Of a stretch of DNA of 64,000 nt, positions 17,201-22,969 are shown one piece after another. Positions within the stretch are counted from its first letter, which is position 1, and every line of letters starts with the position of its first letter. Both the position numbers and the translations under genes were made by a program. This DNA comes from Candidatus Francisella endociliophora. Lineage in GTDB: Bacteria > Pseudomonadota > Gammaproteobacteria > Francisellales > Francisellaceae. Below the pieces are notes generated by a model. The model made no database searches. It was not told the origin of the DNA and saw only the letters and a list, made by a program, of their open reading frames with translations. The stretch covers positions 558,001 through 622,000 of the forward strand of contig NZ_CP009574.1 of assembly GCF_000764555.1 (NCBI RefSeq), in the 5' to 3' direction.

Positions 17201-17912
17201 GGCTATATATCACATCACCAATATAGTAAATATCATCTGCATTATCATCAGGATGTTTATATTCTGCTTGTTTAACTTGATACTCTTGGAGTCTAAATGA
17301 TGATTTAGTCATATCACCATCTATAACCATCTTAGAGCCAATATTATACTTAATACTACCTGCATTAATATTTTTAAATGGCGCTTTTTCTGTTTGATTT
17401 TTTGCAGTTACTCGAAAACCAGCACTTTTTACATTTAGCTTGTCTGTGCTTATCGTGGCTTTGTTTGATTTAAGATTGATATTCTTTGTAGCTGTGATTG
17501 TATGCTTGCCTGAGCCAGTTTCTGTCAGTATATTATCACTTATGGTTGTACTATCAGCCATGATCGTTTCAACTCTACTCTTTGCTTGTATAGTTGTCGT
17601 TTCTTGCTTAGTTTCGCTCTTATAATCTTTTGCATGAAATGTTTCTTTGGCTGATTTAGATTGCTGATAAATCTTAGTATCATCTTCGTAAGTGTTATAG
17701 ATATTTCCCTTACTTATCTCTTCTACCTTAGATGAGGATATTAGCTTCTTCTTTTTACCTTCTGCTAACTCCTCTTGAACTATACTATCATCGCTAACTA
17801 TATTCTTTTGGACTTTACCACTTTTATATTCTGATACGCTACTTTGGCTCTTCGCTCCAGATTTATCTTTATCAGCCCAATCATCCGGACGAGTGTTAAA
17901 TACTTTGGCCAT
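14280..17912 (-). CDS. Lipase-domain protein, probable secreted (type VI-like) effector
   Basis: A 1210-aa protein without a signal peptide. Residues 1-110 are polar and low-complexity. Residues about 115-190 have a Thr/Ser/Lys-rich beta-type stretch (HTITATKNINLKSNKATIS) reminiscent of repeats in VgrG/spike proteins. The long middle part is unrecognised. Residues about 900-1210 are a class 3 lipase domain: VVTRGTDTVENW (oxyanion region), GHSLGG with Ser1007, GDLVAN with Asp1119, and a candidate His at 1151. The gene is coupled by ATGA to two paralogous lipoprotein genes. Absence of a signal sequence, large N-terminal extension and lipoprotein partners fit a contact-delivered phospholipase; delivery by type VI secretion is inferred. 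No secretion genes lie in the window. Confidence 0.8.
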   Translation of the reverse strand: MAKVFNTRPDDWADKDKSGAKSQSSVSEYKSGKVQKNIVSDDSIVQEELAEGKKKKLISSSKVEEISKGNIYNTYEDDTKIYQQSKSAKETFHAKDYKSETKQETTTIQAKSRVETIMADSTTISDNILTETGSGKHTITATKNINLKSNKATISTDKLNVKSAGFRVTAKNQTEKAPFKNINAGSIKYNIGSKMVIDGDMTKSSFRLQEYQVKQAEYKHPDDNADDIYYIGDVIYSPKQAKLYFVPTNLVRDIFNSQAKYLNKSKTNSIYRNNFAKRQVANRFDTTADLEQTLLANKEYIHISFVRSGICMLDQSVLDSMSIADIDFDKDKHLDGDTYLINWGAIGGDLESKVKGLGFKGGYQFANQQAVNNGIEHLQNLSETNINRWLDIGKTTQSSMLYMGLMLAGRYNFKQLAETYARLPYKPDLIADIDYDNEKAITHKSYQHQVDEEYGVFELVATEEYVDSQVLLSQKVKVAVKDNKYVLEGENHDQYPTAKDNQIVDGILHWSRAANTKNNKKIEKLNLGRLKIKDLQSKQLTKPYQIDYKDDKWLIYADSKYLFSTHNKDQDYPEGDALIFDATVGERYSLEKFYYYQEARQEFELDETIIAKIVKQMLGRRGNYQALVDTYAVPNDEEIKKYLENLQENGKTVSIQVVLEELEKAPDELILALVPQSVGQLLYLLNNPSKASQEAIENSIELSERVLKMCIKLLSTFRTRKGYLTALKHYQPLNEYDEVDPVKSVEHLWNREEDMLSIEDSSLQRKINGLYNKINSEEMTLKLRKDRDLFYKHEYLEITPATTMFTRDAEDIVHDLKEEDQEDTSQPLTDLPDKDASVLCELVYEKRFLETASKSKNVPLANLIYNSDKKTLSPLAKEKFIFSDDMLFALETFPSYYQPILKKYKLVTTSNQYASIIDSQYGLNPNTVDYYGIAIANAKDKSNKGIYVVTRGTDTVENWGSDARMALQHAVPLNTTVFCMKAGIYFADCLLRNLNLQIENIGFTGHSLGGAIVQAQAMYFVSYPKYSKLKLSPCKTFEGYGIKSSVDGVFNFDCYQDSYGVNFVLTCPAEAVSDTVKVVTTPITIFTDNKMEKQIKDNYVTYQAQLDHGLLTNFIRRGDLVANIATLVGEPKMIETDRYVAASTNYDFAFHLMKNYKYQGYSPDGSLQLTEFSHANVDSLLKANPSNEKQAEIERYNKVFSGMNGFKVLS

Positions 17913-18126
17913 AGAAATACCACAAAACTTTATAATCTTATTAGTTTGATTATAAAAGTTATTAAACTTAATTTATAGATAAAAATTTAAACAATTCCTA
18001 GATCCTTTACAAACACAGAAACTAAAATAACAAATAAGTATTATAAGTGGTAACAAGTTCTAAAAGTCAAGAAATATATCTACAAACTTTTCACTATAAA
18101 TCATTCAATCATATATTTATGTGATT

Positions 18127-18132
18127 TATAAT
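18127..18132 (+). promoter_or_regulatory. Probable -10 box for 6S RNA
   Basis: A perfect TATAAT lies about 7-8 bp before the likely 6S RNA 5' end, with a weak TTCAAT (18104-18109) 17 bp upstream as -35. The 17913-18103 stretch upstream is AT-rich and shows no other gene. Confidence 0.55.
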
Positions 18133-18139
18133 ATAAAGC

Positions 18140-18345
18140 GTAATCAAGGTTTAGTTGTCTGGGTTACAAGTGGTTTAGCTACAATCTTGAGCCGATACTA
18201 CTTAGAAAAGGGAGTCTTGGTGTTTTGATTGGAGTGCAAGCTTTGGTTTATGCTACAAAGAAGCCCAATATCAAAACTATGACACCCACTTGATACCAAA
18301 TGGGATCAAGAACATTGAGCTAAAACGGTAATCTGGACAACTAAT
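18140..18345 (+). ncRNA. ssrS: 6S RNA
   Basis: About 200 nt ending directly upstream of the 5-formyl-THF cyclo-ligase gene, the position of ssrS in many gammaproteobacteria. A closing stem pairs TTAGTTGTC (18151-18159) with GACAACTAA (18336-18344), continued by GGGTTA/TAATCT. The internal TGAGCCGATA (starting about 18190) is identical to the same conserved stretch in E. coli 6S RNA. A T-run follows the 3' stem. 6S RNA mimics an open promoter and sequesters sigma-70 RNA polymerase in stationary phase. The exact 5' end is estimated from the -10 box. Confidence 0.88.
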
Positions 18346-18361
18346 TTTTTATATATTCGCT

Positions 18362-18913
18362 ATGGAAAAAAATCAAGTTCGTAAACAGCTATTAGATATC
18401 CGCAATAATCTAAAAGATAAAGCTGAATTATCACAAAAAATAAACTCTCAAGTAATCAAATATATAACTAATACTTTTAACAATCCCAAGATAGCAAGTT
18501 TTTTATCAATTAAGCATGAAATAAATACAGATCAGATCAATAACTACTTTAAAAATAATATTTATTTACCAATAGTACACCCTTTCTTAAAACATGGACT
18601 TTGGTTTGCTAAAGACTCAAAAAAATATTATTTAAATAAATATAAAATTAAGGAACCGCTGCACACCTCTAAAGATATTAGAGCTCCTTGGGAACTTGAT
18701 ATTATTATTGTTCCCATAGTCGGCTTTAATAAAGAAAAATACAGAATGGGAATGGGTGGAGGCTTTTATGATTATACATTAAGCTTTAAAAAAGCCCATA
18801 AATCCCCACTAACTATCGGTATAGCCTTTGATGAGCAGCAAAATAATGATATTATCATAGACAGTTACGATATTAAGCTTGATTTAATTATTACACCTAC
18901 AAGGATATTATAA
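18362..18913 (+). CDS. ygfA: 5-formyltetrahydrofolate cyclo-ligase
   Basis: A 183-aa cytosolic enzyme that converts 5-formyl-THF to 5,10-methenyl-THF using ATP, recycling an inhibitory folate. It shows the N-terminal KNQVRKQLLDIRNNL with basic ATP contacts, the central IKEPLHTS and IIVPIVGFNKEKYRMGMGGGFYDYTL signature and a C-terminal GIAFDEQ. It is linked to 6S RNA as in E. coli (ssrS-ygfA), likely as one primary transcript processed to give 6S. Four bases separate it from the next gene. Confidence 0.93.
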   Translation: MEKNQVRKQLLDIRNNLKDKAELSQKINSQVIKYITNTFNNPKIASFLSIKHEINTDQINNYFKNNIYLPIVHPFLKHGLWFAKDSKKYYLNKYKIKEPLHTSKDIRAPWELDIIIVPIVGFNKEKYRMGMGGGFYDYTLSFKKAHKSPLTIGIAFDEQQNNDIIIDSYDIKLDLIITPTRIL

Positions 18914-18917
18914 GACC

Positions 18918-19184
18918 ATGGATAGTACTACTGTAGCAACTCAAATTAAAACACAAATACTATCACAAGTAGATCCTCAAGCAAGTATTGAAACAATAGA
19001 TGAAACACATAAGCATATAAGGCATAAAGGCTACACTGCAGGTAAATACCATTTTACCCTAAGTATAAAGTCACACAAGCTTAACTCAATGAGAAAGATC
19101 TCAGCACATAAAGAGATTTTTAATGCTGTAAATGATCTTATGCCTTATATCCACGCTTTATCAATAAAGATAAAACCGGAGTAA
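18918..19184 (+). CDS. BolA/IbaG family protein
   Basis: An 88-aa BolA-fold protein. Family members pair with monothiol glutaredoxins to carry [2Fe-2S] clusters; E. coli BolA also binds DNA. The HIRHKGYTAGKYHFTLSIKS segment and the C-terminal AHKEIFNAVNDLMPYIHALSIKI match the family core. The conserved C-terminal-side histidine is in YIHALSI. No cysteine is present, unlike some IbaG proteins. It lies in a run of plus-strand genes after ygfA. Confidence 0.88.
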   Translation: MDSTTVATQIKTQILSQVDPQASIETIDETHKHIRHKGYTAGKYHFTLSIKSHKLNSMRKISAHKEIFNAVNDLMPYIHALSIKIKPE

Positions 19185-19187
19185 GTG

Positions 19188-19814
19188 ATGTTTGATTTTA
19201 TTTTACATTTTAATGAGTATATAAACTATTTCATCAACACTCTTGGGATATGGTTTTATATTTTATTATTTTTCATCATTTTTTGTGAAACTGGTATTGT
19301 CTTAGGAATATTTTTTCCTGGCGACTCACTACTTTTCACAATAGGTTTAACAGCTGCTGCAACTAGTATAAATATACATCTAGCAGTACTCTCAATCTGC
19401 CTAGGTGCAATAATTGGAGACTCATGTAATTATATTACAGGTAAATTTATTGGAGAGAAATTATTTAGCACCCACGGTCGAATCCTCAAGTCCGCTTACC
19501 TGATTAAAACCAAAGAGTTTCTAGAACAATATGGTACAAAAGCTATTATATTTTCGCGTTTTATTGCCTTTGTAAGAACCCTTACACCTTTTGTAGCTGG
19601 TATAAGTAGAATGAATTATGCTAAATTTGTAGTTTTAGGAGCAATATCTGCTGTAATATGGTCATTCTCTATTACTTATACAGTGTATTTTTTTAGTGAC
19701 AACCCTTTTGTTAAACAAAATCTTAGTCTGATTATAGCAATAATTGTTATAGTCGTTATTACACAGATGGTTCTAAAAGCTATTCGGAATAAAATAAAAG
19801 CAAAAAGAACTTAA
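19188..19814 (+). CDS. DedA family membrane protein (first of two)
   Basis: A 208-aa inner-membrane protein of the DedA/VTT family. Family members are implicated in lipid scrambling such as undecaprenyl-phosphate recycling and in membrane potential. It has CETGIVLGIFFPGDSLLF (with the conserved Glu and Asp) in the first re-entrant region and FSRFIAFVRTLTPFVAGISRM with the essential arginines in the second. ATG 19188 is preferred over GTG 19185, with GGAG upstream. It is a tandem paralogue of the following gene. Confidence 0.92.
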   Translation: MFDFILHFNEYINYFINTLGIWFYILLFFIIFCETGIVLGIFFPGDSLLFTIGLTAAATSINIHLAVLSICLGAIIGDSCNYITGKFIGEKLFSTHGRILKSAYLIKTKEFLEQYGTKAIIFSRFIAFVRTLTPFVAGISRMNYAKFVVLGAISAVIWSFSITYTVYFFSDNPFVKQNLSLIIAIIVIVVITQMVLKAIRNKIKAKRT

Positions 19815-19869
19815 CCTTTAAGTTTTATTTTCTTATAATCTAGTGATAGTTTATAGACAACATTGAATT

Positions 19870-20514
19870 ATGGATACTATTTCAGCAATCCTACATATCA
19901 TATTACACTTAGATCAGTTTCTTAGCACCTATATTAATATCTTAGGAGACTGGACATACTTATTACTTTTTGTAATTATTTTCTGCGAAACTGGACTTGT
20001 TGTCACTCCATTTTTACCAGGAGACTCTCTTCTTTTTGCGTTAGGGCTTACATGCGCTGCAACTACACTCAACATTCATGTTATCGCCCCTATACTAGTG
20101 CTTGCTGCTGTATGTGGCGATTCTTGTAATTACTTCCTAGGTCGAATGATTGGAAAAAGAATTTTTAAAGATAATGCAAGAGTACTTAAAACTGCACACC
20201 TTCTAAAGGCTCAAGAGTTTTTTAATAAGTATGGTGCTGCAGCAATTATCCTTGCCAGATTCACCCCAATCGTTAGGACATTTATGCCTTTTACAGCCGG
20301 CATGGCACGAATGAGATACCCTAAATTTGTGATAATGGGTGTTATTGGCGCATTCATCTGGGTTTACTCGATTGTTTACTTAGCATTTTTCTTTAGCAAT
20401 AATGCTTTTGTTAAAAAATACTTCGGTGTATTTATTATTCTAATAATAGTTGTTTCACTAGTGCCTGCTACCCTATCTTTTATAAAAGCATTAAAAAATA
20501 GACTTCTTAAATAA
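19870..20514 (+). CDS. DedA family membrane protein (second of two)
   Basis: A 214-aa paralogue of the preceding DedA protein, with CETGLVVTPFLPGDSLLFALG and ARFTPIVRTFMPFTAGMARMRY motifs. It is clearly a tandem duplicate that has diverged. It ends close to the convergent recO stop. Redundancy between DedA proteins is common. Which lipid each handles cannot be told. Confidence 0.92.
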   Translation: MDTISAILHIILHLDQFLSTYINILGDWTYLLLFVIIFCETGLVVTPFLPGDSLLFALGLTCAATTLNIHVIAPILVLAAVCGDSCNYFLGRMIGKRIFKDNARVLKTAHLLKAQEFFNKYGAAAIILARFTPIVRTFMPFTAGMARMRYPKFVIMGVIGAFIWVYSIVYLAFFFSNNAFVKKYFGVFIILIIVVSLVPATLSFIKALKNRLLK

Positions 20515-20521
20515 AGACTAA

Positions 20522-21223
20522 TTATTTCTTTAAGCTTAAATAATCAATTAAAAGTTTGCGGCTTTTTAACTGCTTACCAGCTAAAACATAATCTACAAAA
20601 GCACGCACAACTTTTGAAATTTCTTTTAAATCAGTCTCAGACCAAGCGCTTATAGATTGATTTATCTTTAAAAGACTAGCTCCTGAAATAGTATTTAACT
20701 CAGCATTTAAACACTTTTTAAAATCATTATTTAACACAACATATCTAAAGCCACTATCTATTGGCACTCCATCCACATCACAATCAACATAAATACCCTG
20801 ACCTAGGCTCTCTAACAACTCTAACTCAAACATTCTAAGTAAATACTTATAATTATTCTCATCTATATTTTTAAGTAAAAAGTCATACTTACTAAACAAA
20901 ATATCTTCTTCATGAGAATGACTTAGAAGCATATACAGCAACTCATTAGCATATTGTAAAGAAAGTAAATTGATATATGACTTTTGATAGCAAGATGCTA
21001 CAAACTCAACATTATATAATTTACTCAAACTATCTGCTTTTTTTGCAACACTAATCTGCCCCCTTAGTTCAACTAGAGGTTGGTACAAATTAACTGTTTT
21101 TTTATTAGTTCTAACAATTACAGACACCTTGCCAAGTTCACGAGTAAATACACTTAATAAAAGAGAATTTTCTTTATATTTACGCTGATGCAATATGTAG
21201 AAATTATATAGTTGTTCCTTCAT
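20522..21223 (-). CDS. recO: DNA repair protein RecO
   Basis: A 233-aa RecFOR-pathway protein that anneals single strands and helps load RecA on SSB-coated DNA. An N-terminal OB fold (NFYILHQRKYKENSLLLSVFTRELGKVSVIVR) is followed by the helical domain with a LELLESLGQGIYVDCDVDG segment. The zinc-finger cysteines of many RecO proteins are missing, as in E. coli. The start ATG 21223 lies inside the end of the upstream IscU-like gene (20-bp overlap), implying translational coupling in a desulfurase-IscU-like-recO operon. Confidence 0.92.
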   Translation of the reverse strand: MKEQLYNFYILHQRKYKENSLLLSVFTRELGKVSVIVRTNKKTVNLYQPLVELRGQISVAKKADSLSKLYNVEFVASCYQKSYINLLSLQYANELLYMLLSHSHEEDILFSKYDFLLKNIDENNYKYLLRMFELELLESLGQGIYVDCDVDGVPIDSGFRYVVLNNDFKKCLNAELNTISGASLLKINQSISAWSETDLKEISKVVRAFVDYVLAGKQLKSRKLLIDYLSLKK

Positions 21224-21536
21224 TAACTTTCTCTATCAACTCTATCAACTGTAAAGCGTTTCTATATTTAACTTCAGGTAACTCAAAATCCAAGATAATA
21301 CTTTCAATATTAATCTTTCTAAGGTCTTCTTTTTTTTGAATTTTATTCTGTATCCACTTAGCCATAGCTACGATATATGCATCTCCAAAAACTCGGTATG
21401 AAACCATACTTTCAGAAATATATATTTCTATAGTAGAAAATTTATCCCAAACACTATACTTTTGCTGCTCAGAAAATACATTAGAGTCTTCTTTTTTAAC
21501 TTCTGCTAACAACTCTTTAACTAAATTATTATACAT
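21204..21536 (-). CDS. Cysteine-free IscU/NifU-N-like protein
   Basis: A 110-aa small protein. Its second half aligns by eye with the IscU scaffold: SYRVFGDAYIVAMAKWIQNK corresponds to the IscU FKTYGCGSAIA...WVKGK block, and FELPEVKYRNALQLIELIE to the ELPPVKIHCSILAEDAI block. All three cluster-binding cysteines are replaced, and the protein contains no Cys at all. Start ATG 21536 has a strong AAGGAGG; it overlaps the cysteine desulfurase gene by 8 bp and recO by 20 bp. Co-translation with a desulfurase suggests an accessory or regulatory partner rather than a cluster scaffold. Homology is my own alignment and needs a profile search. Confidence 0.7.
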   Translation of the reverse strand: MYNNLVKELLAEVKKEDSNVFSEQQKYSVWDKFSTIEIYISESMVSYRVFGDAYIVAMAKWIQNKIQKKEDLRKINIESIILDFELPEVKYRNALQLIELIEKVNEGTTI

Positions 21537-22704
21537 ACTTACCTCCTTTAGGAGATATTGCACGTAAAAGCTCGACTTTTTCTTTTATCGTATTAGCTGC
21601 TTCTATAACTTTTTGGTAAGTAGTTTGTAAACCAAAAGAAACTCTAATAGTTGCAGCAGCCTGTTCTGCAGTTAATCCTATAGCACTCAAAACATGTGAT
21701 GGTTCAATAGCTTGAGAGTTGCAAGCTGACCCCATTGATACACAAATATTATCTAACATTGCCAAAAGAGTTTCACCTTTAATCATATCAAATGTAATAT
21801 TCAAAATACCTGGGTAACTATAGTCAAGATTTGTATTTATACTTATATTATCAATTTGCTGAATAATATCTAAAAAACTATCTCGCATCTTTGTTACATG
21901 TTCTAGATTTTGCTGTTTCTTAGCAGCCATATCTTCACAAGCCACACCAAGTGCAAATATTTGGTGGTTTGCTAAAGTGCCAGCTCTTAAATTAAACTCT
22001 TGTGTCCCACCATGTATTTGCTTTATAAGTTTTACTTTAGGTCGCTTAGATTTTACATATAAAAACCCAACTCCTTTAGGTGCATATAGCTTATGTCCGG
22101 ATACCGATAATAAATCAATGTTCATCTGTTTAATATCAATATCAACTTTCCCATAACCTTGAGCAGCATCAACGTGAAATAAAACATTATTTTTTTTAGC
22201 TATAGATCCTATTTTCTGTAGATTATTTTTTGTTCCTAGCTCATTATTCACCGCCATCAAACTAATAAGTACAGTATCACTTGTAATTGCATCTTCCAAT
22301 TCAGCAATATCAACTTGACCAAATTTATCAACATCAAGGTATGTCACATTAAATCCTTGTGTTTCTAAAGATTGACATACATCTAAAACAGCCTTATGTT
22401 CTGCCTTGGATGTAATTATATGTTTACCTTTATTTTGATATGCTAATGCGACTCCCTTTATTGCAAGATTATTAGATTCTGTTGCTCCGGATGTAAAAAC
22501 AATTTCTCTAGGTAAAATACCTAATGTCTTAGCTATATTCTCTCTTACTTGTTCAATTTTGTGACTAACAAACTCTGCTTGCTCATAAGTTGATGATCCT
22601 GAATTAAAAAACTCATCATCACTATTAATTGAACTTATCAATGTGTTTTTTACAAATTCGCTAAGCGGTGTTGTTGCAGCATAATCAAGGTAAATAAGGC
22701 CCAT
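21529..22704 (-). CDS. iscS: Cysteine desulfurase, IscS/NifS family
   Basis: A 391-aa PLP enzyme that takes sulfur from cysteine for Fe-S clusters and thio-modifications. It has IYLDYAATTPLS at the N-terminus, TSGATESNNLAIKG, HVDAAQGYGK, the PLP lysine in SGHKLYAPKG, and the catalytic Cys in SMGSACNSQ followed by EPSHVLSAIGL. Length and the C-terminal loop fit class I (IscS-like) enzymes. It heads a three-gene overlapping operon with the IscU-like gene and recO. No iscR, iscA, hscBA or fdx lies near it, so this is not a standard isc operon. Confidence 0.92.
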   Translation of the reverse strand: MGLIYLDYAATTPLSEFVKNTLISSINSDDEFFNSGSSTYEQAEFVSHKIEQVRENIAKTLGILPREIVFTSGATESNNLAIKGVALAYQNKGKHIITSKAEHKAVLDVCQSLETQGFNVTYLDVDKFGQVDIAELEDAITSDTVLISLMAVNNELGTKNNLQKIGSIAKKNNVLFHVDAAQGYGKVDIDIKQMNIDLLSVSGHKLYAPKGVGFLYVKSKRPKVKLIKQIHGGTQEFNLRAGTLANHQIFALGVACEDMAAKKQQNLEHVTKMRDSFLDIIQQIDNISINTNLDYSYPGILNITFDMIKGETLLAMLDNICVSMGSACNSQAIEPSHVLSAIGLTAEQAAATIRVSFGLQTTYQKVIEAANTIKEKVELLRAISPKGGKYV

Positions 22705-22969
22705 TAAAGTTTAATAATTCTTTTATTTAATAGCTAATATTGTTATTATAACAAATAATTGCGTACATAGTACTTTAACAAAGCCGCAATGATATTAAGC
22801 GTATGGTTAGAGATGGTAAATCTATCCAGTTTCGTATAAGAAATTTAGCTTAATCAAACAGCGACTTATTTTAAGAAAGACCTATCGGATTAATTTACCT
22901 AAAGGTCAAAAGCAAGTTGGCTCGTTAAACAGTCAGCTATGAATTTATATTTATTAAAGGAATTTAAGA

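Noticed and set aside
21204-22704. Canonical isc operon
   Set aside because: No iscR, iscA, hscB, hscA or fdx; the IscU-like protein lacks all cysteines.
22770-22965. Possible transposase remnant before rne
   Set aside because: No match to IS630 or other transposase motifs could be made by eye; left as a low-interest observation.
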